Part shown: piece after piece, positions 1 to 10,200 of the stretch
How the letters are laid out: each line of letters begins with the position of its first letter
How positions within the stretch are numbered: the stretch's first letter is position 1
Assembly (NCBI GenBank): GCA_024239075.1
Contig: JANBVI010000074.1
Span: forward strand, 153,343-217,342
Direction: 5' to 3'
DNA from: Fischerella sp. CENA71
GTDB taxonomy: Bacteria; Cyanobacteriota; Cyanobacteriia; Cyanobacteriales; Nostocaceae
DNA length: 64,000 nucleotides
Notes under the pieces: generated by a model
Databases searched by the model: none
What the model was told of the DNA's origin: nothing
Seen by the model: only the letters and a program-made list of their open reading frames with translations
Program-made: the position numbers and the translations under genes

Positions 1-1
1 C

Positions 2-709
2 CACAATCTCGCTACTGATGCACCCATGTCCAAAATAGACCTGCTTGTGTGTCGCAATGTCCTGATTTATTTACACTTCCAAACCCAAGCAAGTGTTTTA
101 GTTCGCTTTCATTTTGCTTTGGCAGAGAAAGGCTTTCTCTTTCTGGGTAGCGCAGAAAGCTTTAGCAACACCAAACATCTGTTTATTCCTGTCAGTTTGA
201 AACATCATGTTTTTGCTAAAGGAGAGAATCTGACTTTGGAAGATCACTTGCTGCTCCAATCCAAGACTGGCAAGAAAAAAGCTGTTAATCCTTTAAACGC
301 TCAGATTCGCATCTGGCAAACTGCCTTTGAATTTAGTCCATTTCCTCAGCTAGTAGTGGATCACAGGGGCCGTTTATTTATGGCTAATCAACAGGGTTAC
401 ACTTTGTTTGGTTTGAAGAACAACAATTTAGGTGCGCGAGTGCAAGATTTAGAAATCGGGCAAATTGTAAATTCATTCGCTTTAATGAGACAGCTTCATT
501 GCGATCGCTGCCCGATCAATCTGAAGAATGTAGAATGGACAAGCGAGCGCGGCACAATTTATCTAGACATCTACATTACACCAATATCAGATCCAAATGG
601 TAGCCTGATTGGCGCAAACTTCACTTATGTTGACGTGACTCATTATACAGAATCTCAGAATGAAATATTCATACACACTCAAAAATGCCAAGGTTTAATC
701 AGGAAATAA
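2..709 (+). CDS. CheR-type methyltransferase C-terminus plus PAS domain, 5' end off window, probably truncated
   Basis: The frame is open from base 2, so the start lies upstream of the window. The visible protein opens with the end of a CheR-like SAM-dependent methyltransferase (motif SKIDLLVCRNVLIYL, then FLFLGSAES), followed by a PAS domain (about FEFSPFPQLVVDHRGRLF to FTYVDVTHYTE). Relatives are long CheB-CheR-PAS-histidine kinase fusions in which a coiled coil of repeated NEELQ-type segments follows the PAS. Here the protein stops about 15 residues after the PAS with an unrelated tail and no kinase. I infer a truncated signalling protein. The domain call is firm; whether it still functions is unknown. 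Confidence 0.75.
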   Translation, partial: HNLATDAPMSKIDLLVCRNVLIYLHFQTQASVLVRFHFALAEKGFLFLGSAESFSNTKHLFIPVSLKHHVFAKGENLTLEDHLLLQSKTGKKKAVNPLNAQIRIWQTAFEFSPFPQLVVDHRGRLFMANQQGYTLFGLKNNNLGARVQDLEIGQIVNSFALMRQLHCDRCPINLKNVEWTSERGTIYLDIYITPISDPNGSLIGANFTYVDVTHYTESQNEIFIHTQKCQGLIRK

Positions 710-1013
710 TTTTTTTGGGGATTGGGGATCGGATACAAGGAGACGCTCAGTACACTTCCTGTTCCTTATTTCCTATTCCCTGACCTCCACGAATGAATTT
801 AATTTTGCCTAATACCAATTCTTCGTGAAGCTGCATAGAATTTTACCCCTCCCCAACCCTCCCCAAGGCATCGAGGAGGGTGCGCGTTAGCGCGGGTGGG
901 GTCTTTGTATGCGTCTTCAGATTAAATTGGTATAACTACTTATATGTATACAACGTATTCGTCTTATGATGATCATCATAGAAACATCATAGAAAAATCT
1001 CTTTGTTAGCAAA
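710..1013. other. Intergenic region with G-rich repeat text
   Basis: No gene is seen. It holds a short G-rich run (ggggattggggatcgg) followed by C/T-rich text (ttcctattccctgacc), a pattern recurring near 17.5 and 20.9 kb. Just before the next gene a partly palindromic stretch (gatgatcatcatag, then acatcatag) could be an operator, but this is only a suggestion. Confidence 0.4.
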
Positions 1014-1970
1014 ATGTCAGAGCGTAGTTACGCCATTCTAGGAACTGGTGCATTAGGTGGCTTTTATGGTGCCAAACTGCAAAAAGCTGGTTTAGATGTC
1101 CACTTTTTGCTGAAGAGTGATTATGAATATGTCAGTAAATCTGGTTTGGTTATTGAGTCGAAAGATGGTGATTTCACCCTTCCTCAAGTCAATGCCTACA
1201 ATGATGTAGAAAAAATGCCACAATGCGATGTGGTGGTGATAGCACTAAAGACGACACAAAACCATTTATTGCCGCAGATGTTACCGCCTGTCATCAGGGA
1301 TGATGGGGTAGTGTTGGTATTGCAAAATGGACTGGCGATGGAAGAAGAAGTTGCCAAAATAGTTAGCAATGTCAGTATTATTGGTGGGTTGTGTTTTCTC
1401 TGTTCCAATAAAGTCGGACCAGGACATATCCACCACCTCGACTATGGACAAATTACTCTAGGAGAATATGCTTCTGGCTATGATCCTACTGGGATTACAG
1501 ATAAGATGCGGCAAATTGCCGATGACTTGGAGAATGCTAGTATCTCAATAGAATTAACTGAAGACTTATTACTAGGGCGATGGAAAAAATTGGTGTGGAA
1601 TATTCCCTATAATGGACTGTCTGTAATTCTCAACGCCAGAACAGATGAATTAATGTCCTATGTTCACACCCGCAAATTAGTTGAACAGTTGATGTGTGAA
1701 GTTGCAGCAGGAGCCAAAAGTTGCGGACGCATCATTGATGATAGCTTCATTCAAACAATGCTGGATTACACCCTGAAAATGAAGCCTTATCGTACCAGCA
1801 TGAAAATTGACTACGACGAAAGGCGGCCTTTGGAAGTAGAAGCAATTTTTGGGAACCCATTACGGAAAGCGCATTCTAGGGGTGTGGATTTACCGCAGAT
1901 TAACTGTATATACCAGCAGTTAAAGTTTTTGGATGAGAAAATAAGAGTGGAAGATCGGGAAAATGCTTAA
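1014..1970 (+). CDS. Ketopantoate reductase family oxidoreductase (PanE/ApbA-like)
   Basis: This 318-residue protein matches the ketopantoate reductase family in length and layout. The N-terminus is a Rossmann fold with the NADP-binding glycine motif ILGTGALGGFYGA (residues 8-20). The C-terminal helical domain carries RWKKLVWNIPYNGLS (about 189-203), which holds the conserved Lys and Asn residues used in PanE for substrate binding and catalysis. The family reduces 2-dehydropantoate to pantoate in pantothenate and CoA synthesis, but many paralogues act on other 2-oxo acids. No other pantothenate gene is nearby, so the substrate is unproven. It appears monocistronic. Confidence 0.8.
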   Translation: MSERSYAILGTGALGGFYGAKLQKAGLDVHFLLKSDYEYVSKSGLVIESKDGDFTLPQVNAYNDVEKMPQCDVVVIALKTTQNHLLPQMLPPVIRDDGVVLVLQNGLAMEEEVAKIVSNVSIIGGLCFLCSNKVGPGHIHHLDYGQITLGEYASGYDPTGITDKMRQIADDLENASISIELTEDLLLGRWKKLVWNIPYNGLSVILNARTDELMSYVHTRKLVEQLMCEVAAGAKSCGRIIDDSFIQTMLDYTLKMKPYRTSMKIDYDERRPLEVEAIFGNPLRKAHSRGVDLPQINCIYQQLKFLDEKIRVEDRENA

Positions 1971-1974
1971 TTCC

Positions 1975-2147
1975 TTACATCAAATTTCCAAAAGTTTTTC
2001 TAGCAAATTCTTCTAACTCCGATGCAGTAAGCTGTTGATTTTTGACAACAATCACACCGTGTTCCCATAGAGATTGTTTTAATTGATGTCTTTGTAAATC
2101 TGTGAGATGAAGTAAGTTACATCCTTGGGGAGCATCCCAATTCTTTC
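1975..2147 (-). pseudogene. Remnant of a TauD/TfdA-type dioxygenase N-terminus
   Basis: Read on the minus strand, about 55 codons ending in TAA at 1975-1977 spell a peptide with QSLWEHGVIVVKNQQLT and EEFARKTFG. This is the hallmark N-terminal region of Fe(II)/2-oxoglutarate TauD/TfdA dioxygenases (the 'llehGvvvfRgq...fa+rfG' block). The frame is closed upstream by TGA, no start codon is present, and the catalytic domain is missing. It is a short gene relic. Confidence 0.55.
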
Positions 2148-2179
2148 AAAACACAAAATGAAGTAGCTGTGCTTAACGC

Positions 2180-2300
2180 TCTGCGCTCCCACCGAAGCTT
2201 TGAGCCTCGCTGGCGCGAGGAGCTACGCTAACGGAGGAAACCTCCGCACCCTTACAGGAAGTCGCGATCGCGCCTACAAACTTCTCTCTGCGTTTAAACA
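2180..2300. repeat. Dispersed GC-rich palindromic repeat
   Basis: The stretch contains nested inverted motifs (gcctcgctggcgcgagg; ggaggaaacctcc) and ends in a HIP1-containing segment. It resembles the short dispersed palindromic repeats of Nostoc-type genomes. A short open frame runs through it but has no protein-like character. Confidence 0.45.
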
Positions 2301-2407
2301 TAAATCTTCAAGCGGACATAATATTTGTTTTTGCAAAAAATTTGGAAACTGGCAATTTTCTTTTGTAGCTGAATATCGTAGCATCTATACTTAAAAGTAT
2401 AATCACC

Positions 2408-4420
2408 ATGACTCGTAATATCTACGCCTTACTAGTTGGCATTGACGAGTATATCAGTCCCGTCCCTCCACTCAAGGGCTGTGTGAATGACATCATGGCT
2501 GTCAAAGAGTATTTGCAACAGCGTGTAAGTGAAGATGGATATCAGCTACATTTACGCACAATATTAAATCAGAATGCTACCCGTCAGGCAATTATTGATG
2601 GTTTCCGTCAGCATCTATGCCAAGCTAATAGTGAAGATGTGACATTTTTTTACTTTGCAGGGCATGGTAGTCAAGAAGAAGCCCCACAAGAGTTTTGGAG
2701 TTTGGAACCAGACAGGCTAAATGAAACTTTGGTTTGTTACGACAGCCGTAGTCCGGGGGGTTGGGACTTGGCAGATAAAGAATTGGCAAAACTAATAGCA
2801 GAAGTAGCTGTAAACAATCCCCATATTGCCATGATTATGGACTGTTGCCACTCTGGTTCTGGGACTCGTGGTGATTTAGAAGCAGAAACAGCAGTTCGTA
2901 AAGCGCCTATCGACAGACGCAAGCGGCCTTTAAACAGCTTTATTTTTTCCCTAGCAGAAGCTAGTCAACTTTCTGCTTCCCGCAGTTTAGAAGCAAATCC
3001 CACTGGCTGGAATTTTCCTAGAGGAAAACATATTTTCCTAGCAGCGTGTCTGGATAGTGAGTTAGCTAAAGAGTATAACGGAGATGGGCAACCAAGAGGC
3101 GTGTTTTCTTACTTTTTGCTGGATACATTAAAGAAAGCCAATGGTAGTTTGACTTATCGAGACTTATTTAAACGCACTCATGCCCTGGTTCGTAGTAAAG
3201 TTACAGATCAATCTCCGCAAATAGAAGCAACTATTTTAAGTGAATTAGATCAACCATTTTTAGGAGGAGCGATCGCTCAACATAATCCCTACTTTACTGT
3301 ATATTATCATCCACAGTACGACTGGGTAATTGACGGTGGTGCTATACACGGGCTTCCTCAACCTGCTGGGAATGAGACAACCTTGTTAGCCTTGTTTCCT
3401 TTTGACACTCCTAATGAGCAACTAAGACAATTATCAGCAGCTATCGGTGAAGCTCAAGTATTAGAAATCATGCCGCAACTCAGTAAAGTTCAAATTAGCG
3501 GTATTGACAACTTAACACCAGAAATAACTTTTAAAGCAGTAGTCATCAGTTTACCTCTACCACCCAAAGGTGTATTAATGTCAGGAGAAGCAGCAGGATT
3601 AGAACTTGTTCGCACTAAATTGCTGAGTGCAAGTTCCGCAAACCAACCTTCTTTATATATTCGTGAAGTTGCTACACCAGAAACTGCTGAGTTTAAGTTA
3701 CTTGCCCATGACGGTAAATATTTAATCACCCGCCCAGCCGATGATCGTCCCTTAGTGGCTTCTATCCAAGGTTACACAGATGCTACAGCCTTGCAGGTGA
3801 TTCAACGCTTAGAACATATTACCCGTTGGACAAATATTGTTGAACTCTCCAGCCCCGCTACCAGTCGTATTCAACCGGATGCGGTGCAAATGTTCATTTA
3901 TCAAGAGGGACAACAACTGCAAGATACTCAAATTCGGCTTGAGTACCGACAAGAAAATGGCAAATGGAAAAGTCCCACTTTTAAAGTCAAACTCAAAAAT
4001 ACAAGTCAAGAACCTCTGTACTGCGCCCTGTTGGATTTGACAGAACGCTACGCAGTCAGTGCAGGTTTATTTGATGGCGGAGGCGTTTGGTTACAGCCAC
4101 AACAAGAAGCTTGGGCATTAGGCGGTAGAGAAATCTATGCCACAGTACCAGAAAAACTGTGGAGACAGGGAATGACACAGATGAAAGATGTTCTTAAACT
4201 AATTGTCAGCACCGCCGAATTTGATGCTACTTTACTTGAACAAGAAGAACTGGATTTGCCTTCTCGTTTAGTTAAACAAGCAAGCCGAGGTAAAGGAACT
4301 CTTAACCGTTTAATGAACCGAGTTCTATCTCGCAATCTTGTAGCCATGCCAGAAGAAGAAGAACTTTATGATGATTGGATTGCAAGTCAAATTGTGATTA
4401 CAACTGTGCGTCCACAATAG
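2408..4420 (+). CDS. Caspase-fold protease (orthocaspase/metacaspase type)
   Basis: The 670-residue protein begins with a peptidase C14 caspase domain. The start context ALLVGIDEY (residues 7-15) is typical; the catalytic His lies in FYFAGHGSQ (His86) and the catalytic Cys in IMDCCHSGSG (Cys147). Bacterial orthocaspases cleave after Arg or Lys and are plentiful in filamentous cyanobacteria, where roles in cell death or stress are proposed. The C-terminal half (about 300-670) is a beta-rich region found in cyanobacterial caspase proteins, whose function I cannot name. There is no signal peptide or membrane segment. The ATG start gives the standard N-terminus. A second caspase protein lies at 11.9 kb. 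Confidence 0.87.
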   Translation: MTRNIYALLVGIDEYISPVPPLKGCVNDIMAVKEYLQQRVSEDGYQLHLRTILNQNATRQAIIDGFRQHLCQANSEDVTFFYFAGHGSQEEAPQEFWSLEPDRLNETLVCYDSRSPGGWDLADKELAKLIAEVAVNNPHIAMIMDCCHSGSGTRGDLEAETAVRKAPIDRRKRPLNSFIFSLAEASQLSASRSLEANPTGWNFPRGKHIFLAACLDSELAKEYNGDGQPRGVFSYFLLDTLKKANGSLTYRDLFKRTHALVRSKVTDQSPQIEATILSELDQPFLGGAIAQHNPYFTVYYHPQYDWVIDGGAIHGLPQPAGNETTLLALFPFDTPNEQLRQLSAAIGEAQVLEIMPQLSKVQISGIDNLTPEITFKAVVISLPLPPKGVLMSGEAAGLELVRTKLLSASSANQPSLYIREVATPETAEFKLLAHDGKYLITRPADDRPLVASIQGYTDATALQVIQRLEHITRWTNIVELSSPATSRIQPDAVQMFIYQEGQQLQDTQIRLEYRQENGKWKSPTFKVKLKNTSQEPLYCALLDLTERYAVSAGLFDGGGVWLQPQQEAWALGGREIYATVPEKLWRQGMTQMKDVLKLIVSTAEFDATLLEQEELDLPSRLVKQASRGKGTLNRLMNRVLSRNLVAMPEEEELYDDWIASQIVITTVRPQ

Positions 4421-4693
4421 ACTTCAAAACCTCATAAGAACAGCCTCTCCTCAGTAAGGAGAGTGGGTTCGATTACCAACCTCACAAAAAACACTGTCAC
4501 TGGCGATGAAAATCCAATGGCTGGTGTATATGTTGTTTTGATGAACTTTAAGCTTGACAAAAAATAGCGGTAATGATTCCAATGGAAATCAATTACTGCT
4601 ACTGTGATCGCTCTTTCGGGAAACATTCGGAGCGATCGCTTACAAAAATCAAACAATGCGCTTTTGAAAACAGGCGATCGTTGTTTACATTCC

Positions 4694-4901
4694 CTGTAGC
4701 AGCTTCTGCCTTCTTTGCAGGAACTTCCGCCCTCACGTTTGCGTGTTTCGCGCAGTCTGTAGCAACTTCCGTCTTCTTTGCAGGAACTTCCGCCTTCACG
4801 TTTGCGTGTTTCGCGCAGCCTGTAGCAACTTCCGTCTTCCTTGCAGGAACTTCCGCCTTCACGTTTGCGTGTTTCGCGCAGCCTGTAGCAGCTTCTGCCT
4901 T
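4694..4901. repeat. 63-bp tandem repeat array 1
   Basis: About three copies of a 63-bp unit, for example from cctgtagcaacttccgtctt to the next cctgtagc, lie in the 586-bp gap after the caspase gene. Because 63 is a multiple of three, several frames stay open. One minus-strand frame would encode a Cys/Lys/Arg-rich 21-residue repeat (core YRLRETRKREGG). The same unit with consistent differences forms a second array at 25941-26135. I favour a noncoding repeat family over a gene. Confidence 0.75.
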
Positions 4902-5006
4902 GACGAGAAATAGACTTGTGAGGGATAACAGGTAGATTATGTATAAGGCTGGGCAATTTTGTCTAATTGTTTTTGAACCCCTACATGACGTAGGTGGCTC
5001 TTAATT

Positions 5007-6128
5007 TTATGGAGCCGGAACCGCGACTCGATTGCCGGGAACAATCTGTGGCTGATATGAAAACACCTCTCGACTACGGGGATCGACACTTACCTTGATC
5101 CACTGTACATCGTTGGTGCCGTTGCCCTGATTATCGCCAAATGTCTCAACACGAGTGAAGTTTTCAAGTCGTCTGCCTTGAGCATCTAGAAATGGCTTGT
5201 CAATGCGGAAGTAGTGCGAGTCGCCATGTACATAAGCAATCGGTTTACCGAAAGCGATTACCTGATCGCGCAACGCCAATAAAAAGTCCTTGAAGCCATC
5301 AGGCTGCCCATCAGTTTGCACGAGCGTCTTCGCATCACGCAAAGGCGCTCTGGTTGAGTCGCTCTGATCCCACCCTGGATTAGCTTGGGAGATCAACATC
5401 ACCGCCGCCGAGTTGCGTTCCTTTGCTACTTTAAAGGTCTCCTTCATCCATGCAATATTGGCTGCGTTCCGCGCCGCGTACTCCTTTGGGTCAGGCGCAG
5501 TGTCGCATAGGTTATTGCACGAACCCTGGATGTTGAGTGTCGCATAGGTAACTCTGCCAACTGTCCAGCGACGATTCTCGACACAGGGTACTGCACCGTT
5601 AACACCGAGGCACAGGGGTGACGTCTGCACTTCCTGAGTTAGCCGACGCTGCCCCAGAGTAAAATTCGTGCTGAAGAATAGTTGACGCTCGTAGTCGAGG
5701 CGTTCGAGTGATTTGAATCCACCATTTGAAGGGCGATCGCAGTCAGTCCAATCGTTGTCACCCGGCGTGAAGGCTGCTGGTGCTTCTAGGGTGTTAAAGT
5801 AGCCGAGTGCTTTGGCGTACAGTTCGTTGTTGCAAAGGCTATTAGAACCAGCCTTGAGATCGCCATCATGGACGGTGAAAGAAAGTTTTTGCGAATTCAT
5901 ATCATCGATTAGTTTTGTTACGCCAACCTCCTGCGCGTCCGAGTAGGGTAAATCACCCCAAAGTCCGATCTCGTAAGGTGAGTTCGCGTTTTCCTCTGTG
6001 GCAAACACCAGACTGGTCATGGTGGAGAGAAGGAACGGTAAACTCACGGACACTGAACACATTTTACGCAGCAAATGTGCAGTATTGACGCATCGAAACA
6101 CCGAGTACCCAAGCTTTTTCACCATCAT
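5007..6128 (-). CDS. Secreted calcineurin-like metallophosphoesterase
   Basis: The 373-residue protein has a hydrophobic N-terminal segment with Ala-rich end (about residues 25-43), likely a signal peptide. The metal-binding motifs of calcineurin-like phosphoesterases follow in order: GLWGDLPYS, HDGDLKAG, TPGDNDWTDC and YVHGDSHYF. These coordinate the di-metal centre and hydrolyse phosphate esters. The presence of six or more Cys suggests disulfides in an exported protein. The double ATG start sits behind GAGG. It lies alone, convergent with the caspase gene. The true substrate cannot be read from the sequence. Confidence 0.75.
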   Translation of the reverse strand: MMVKKLGYSVFRCVNTAHLLRKMCSVSVSLPFLLSTMTSLVFATEENANSPYEIGLWGDLPYSDAQEVGVTKLIDDMNSQKLSFTVHDGDLKAGSNSLCNNELYAKALGYFNTLEAPAAFTPGDNDWTDCDRPSNGGFKSLERLDYERQLFFSTNFTLGQRRLTQEVQTSPLCLGVNGAVPCVENRRWTVGRVTYATLNIQGSCNNLCDTAPDPKEYAARNAANIAWMKETFKVAKERNSAAVMLISQANPGWDQSDSTRAPLRDAKTLVQTDGQPDGFKDFLLALRDQVIAFGKPIAYVHGDSHYFRIDKPFLDAQGRRLENFTRVETFGDNQGNGTNDVQWIKVSVDPRSREVFSYQPQIVPGNRVAVPAP

Positions 6129-6544
6129 ATCCTCGATTATTTTTCAAATCGTGAGTGCATTTTGGACAAGTAGCTTTTGCTCACGCTATTGGAGCCAGTA
6201 ATTTAGACTACCGGATGTTGATGAAAGATTAGTTATGAATAGGTTATGAGTGGATAGCTCTATTAAGGTGTTTTGATGAGAGATTGTAGATGAGGCTCAG
6301 TTTAGAACATGATCTGCTGAACATTTATGGTCGCAATTCATACGACGTCATTGAAGCGCTAAATCATTAGACCTCTTGCATGAATCCTAAAAACCCCCCG
6401 TGAACGCAGGGCTGTTTCATTCCAGTTTTAATCAGAAAATTCTCAAATGTGATTTTCATAAAAATCAACAATTTCACGTATGACAAATTTTTCAAAAATT
6501 GTCCACTATAGAGTTATCAGTAATTGGAAAAAAAAGTATTAATT
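6129..6544. other. Intergenic region, no gene seen
   Basis: The region separates two divergent genes and must hold both promoters. A short inverted motif (aaccccccgtgaacgcagggctg) is visible near 6393-6415, and AT-rich sequence precedes the downstream gene. I see no protein-like frame or RNA gene. Confidence 0.4.
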
Positions 6545-6904
6545 ATGGCAAGACAAAAACGCAGTTCACGTACTCTTGGCAAAGCTGAAGTACGTCTAGC
6601 CAGCATTAAATCTATCAGTCCGACTCTCGATGTCGGAGAAGGGTTAACAGTCGAAAATTATACTGAAAAAATTCAAAGTCTCAGACAATCTCTAGAAGCA
6701 TACAATACCACCCTCTCCACTATTGATGTCTTACTAACTCAGATCATCAAAAATGAACAAGATTTGGCAGAATATTCTGAAAAAATTTTACGTGGCATTG
6801 CTTATAAATTTGGTAGTAATAGCTATGAGTATCAGATGGCTGGAGGTACTCGCAAAAGCGATCGCAAACGTACTGTAAGTAAAAGCGTAGTTTTGTCGAA
6901 TTAA
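6545..6904 (+). CDS. Small basic coiled-coil protein of unknown function
   Basis: I chose ATG at 6545, giving 119 residues (MARQKRSSRTLG...). An in-frame TTG 21 bases upstream is less likely. The basic N-terminus is followed by a helical region (about residues 35-85) with heptad-like hydrophobic spacing, then a basic tail (TRKSDRKR). It looks like conserved hypothetical proteins of filamentous cyanobacteria, but I do not recognise a family. It is monocistronic, with an AT-rich upstream region. Confidence 0.6.
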   Translation: MARQKRSSRTLGKAEVRLASIKSISPTLDVGEGLTVENYTEKIQSLRQSLEAYNTTLSTIDVLLTQIIKNEQDLAEYSEKILRGIAYKFGSNSYEYQMAGGTRKSDRKRTVSKSVVLSN

Positions 6905-7110
6905 GTAGGCGCGATTTAACTGTAGACGCGCAGCGGTGAGACAGCGCGGTCTTGGGGGTTTCCCCCATGTAGACGCCCGTGAGGGCGACTTCCCGCAGGG
7001 TGCGACTGCGTTCGCGTAGACGCGGAGCGGCTTCCGCAGGTAGCGTCCCGGAGGGAACTACCCGAAGGGCTTCTCGGAGAGTAGTATGTAAATTTATGTA
7101 GGGGTAAAGG
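6905..7110. repeat. Cluster of dispersed short repeats
   Basis: Tightly packed GC-rich repeat text of the type gtagacgcggagcggcttcc and cccggagggaactacccgaa fills this spacer. Variants of the same motif occur at 32.9 and 34.0 kb. Such repeats are a known feature of Nostoc-type genomes and contain small hairpins. No gene is present. The rest of the gap, to 7263, is AT-rich with one HIP1 site. Confidence 0.6.
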
Positions 7111-7263
7111 TTTTCTCTTTTACCCTTGTTAAAATACTGCGATCGCAGTGATTCAGCACGCCTATTAAATCCATGTTCCTAATGCGTTTGGAAAACTTAA
7201 AAGGTAAGTAATGCTACGTAACTCTTTTGCTCAGAACTAGCTCAACAAACCGTTATGGCTTGA

Positions 7264-10200
7264 TCAATTGAGCTTTTGAGTTAAACTCACGATCGCTTGT
7301 ACAAGTGTCTCTGCCTCGATTGGTTTAGAAATATGCTTTTGAAATCCGGCTGATAGTGCCAGAGAGCGATCAATCTCTCCAGCATAGGCAGTAAGGGCAA
7401 CTGCCGGAATTTGCTTACCTTGTTCTATTGCCCGAATTTGGCGCATGAGCATATAACCATCCACTTCTGGCATTCCAATGTCACTAACTAGCACATCGAA
7501 TTTTGACTGGGTGATAACTGACAATGCAGCCAGAGCCGATGGCACAGAAGTGACGATCGCTCCAGCTTGCTCTAGAGCAAAGACGACGAACTCACGAGTG
7601 TCTATTTCATCGTCAACGACAAGCACCCTCACATTTAATAGCGGTAAGGTAACAGATATCAACGATACATGAGTCTGTTCATCAGCAGTCCCATATTCTT
7701 TACTTTTGAGCAACGGCAATTTAATAATAAATGTTGCCCCCTGTTCCTCACCTGGACTTGAAGCAGCAATCGTGCCGCCGTGCAGTTCAACAATTTGCTG
7801 TGCGATCGCCAGCCCCAACCCCAATCCGCCAAATTTACGAGTTGTTGCTCCATCTTCTTGCCGGAAATGTTCAAAAATATGGGGTAGAAAGTCAGGATTA
7901 ATGCCTTTCCCACTGTCGCTTACTTCTATTTGGGCAAGATTTTCAGCTATTGTTAATGAAACTGTAATCTGACCTCCAGTAGGCGTAAACTTGACTGCAT
8001 TCGATAAAATATTACACAGCACCTGCTGCAAGCGTCCTTGATCTCCGCTAACTGTGGCAACCTTTGGTAAAAGTGTCGTCTGAATTTGCAGTGACTTGGC
8101 TTGTGCTGCTAATTGAACGTTTTCTAAGGCAGCTTTGATCACTCCATTCAGATCGACGGGCATGAGATTCAAACTCAGTTTGCCGCTTAGAATGCGAGAA
8201 ACATCAAGCAAATCCTCAATTAATTGCACCTGTAGCTTGGTATTGCGCTCAATGCTTTCTAGTGCATGAGCAGTTTTGACAGCATCCAATCTGCCCTTGC
8301 GAAGTAAGCTTGTCCAACCCAAGATAGGATTAAGGGGCGATCGCAACTCATGGGATAGCACTGCCAAGAACTCGTCTTTCATTCGGTTGGCGCTTTCAGC
8401 TTCAGTACGTGCAATTTGTTCTCGTTGTAGCAGCCGTTCGCGTTCGGATTCAGCAAGCTTTTGCTTGGTGATGTCCCTTGAGATGACAACCAGTTGAACA
8501 ACGTGTCCTGACTCATCTCGAATCGGTGAAATCACGCTATCCCACCATTTTGCCTTACCCTTCATAGTGGGGAAGTAGCCTTGAAATTGTCCCATACTGC
8601 CCGCTTTGGCAGCCGCGATCGCGGCTAATGCATTCTCATAGTCTTCTCCTTGCCAAAAATTCACCCAATTTACGTTCAGAATAGACGTTAAATCGTCAAT
8701 TTCCAAAAGAAATCGCCCTCCTTCACTGACGTAAAGGATTTCGCCGTTGAGCGCTAAAACTTTGATGCAGTCTTGACTGCTCTCTAAGATGCGTTGCTTT
8801 AACTCCTCGCTCTCTCGTAGGGCTTGTTCTGCTTGTTTCCGTTCGATTAGTGCTGCGGCTTGCCGAGCGTACAAATCGAGGAGGCGTAATTCGTGTTCAG
8901 AAGAACGATGCGGTTGGCAAAAATGTGTGGAAAGTACCCCAAGTGGTTCCCCCCGCTGCCCGAATAGAGGTGTTGACTGCACTGCCCGATATCCTGCTGT
9001 TTTGGCAATCGAGCGCAGCGATTCAAAGCGTGGATCGGTTTCCATATCCTCAACAATGACTCGCTGACGTTCCCGGATAGAAGTGCCGCAAGGTGCCTGT
9101 CCAACCATTTCCGTGTGGAAAAAGTCGATAAATTCTTGGTTCAAGCCAGATTGAGCAACAAACTTCAGCGTTTGAGTTTGGGGGTCATAGATTTGCAGGT
9201 TGCCCATATCTGCGTGTAGCAGCGCCATCGCTGCTTCCAAAATCTCTTGCAGCAATGGCTCCAATTCCCGATCTGCTAATAGCTGAGTGCTGACCTCATG
9301 CAGTCGTGTCATATCAGCGAGGTCATGGGCCAGTTGCTCTCTTAAAGCGGCTAATTCGGCTTCTCTGTGCTTTTGCTCGGTAATATCTCGTGAGATTGAC
9401 AACAGTTGTCCGATCTGTCCTGATGCGTCTCGAATTGGCGTAATAAGAACATCCCACCATTTCGGCGTACCCTTTGCTGTAGGACAATAGCCTTGAAATC
9501 GACCGACATCACCGACTTTAGCTGCGTTAATCGCTGCTTTTGCGTTCTCCTGGTCTTTTCCCACCCAGAAACTCAACCACTCGGCGTTTAGTAAAGACGT
9601 TGGATCATCGACTTCAAAAAGATAGTTTCCGCCTGTATTCATGAACAAGAGTCGCCCGTCTAGCGTTAGAACTTTTATGCAGTCGTTGCTGCTCTCTAGA
9701 ATGCGTTGCTTGAGTTCTTCACTTTCTCGCAGAACAAGAATTGAGCGATCGCGCTCAAACACGATACTGGCGATATGCGTACCGAACTCGGCTAGTTGGT
9801 ATTCCCAATCAGTTGGCATCCGTGCTTCGTCGAAGCAAAGCATCAAAGATCCCAGAGGCAGACCGTCCACACCTAGCACTGGTACAGAATGGCACGCCAG
9901 AATTCCATGTGCTACACATAAATTTCGCCATCCAATAGACCAGTGATCGTCGTTGGCAATGTCTGGGCAGGTGACGGGCTGACCGCAATACACGGCTGTG
10001 CCGCAGGTACCAATGGCAAGCTCATTAATGGGAGCGCCTTTGAGTCCTTCTCCAAACGATGGTTCAAAGTCTGGGGTAATCGAACTCTTAAATGCTGATC
10101 GTTGATCATTGGGCAGCAATACGCAGGCGCGAACACGAGGATTAAGCCTGGAAATCGAGGCACACAGGGAAGAGAGGCATTCATCGAGTGGGTGTCCTGA

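Noticed and set aside
2200-2394. 64-codon frame before the first caspase gene
   Set aside because: It lies mostly in a dispersed palindromic repeat and has no recognisable protein features.
4432-4956. 174-codon minus-strand frame over the 63-bp repeats
   Set aside because: It is open only because the 63-bp period is a multiple of three. Flanking parts lack protein character, and the same repeats at 25.9 kb have no start in that frame.
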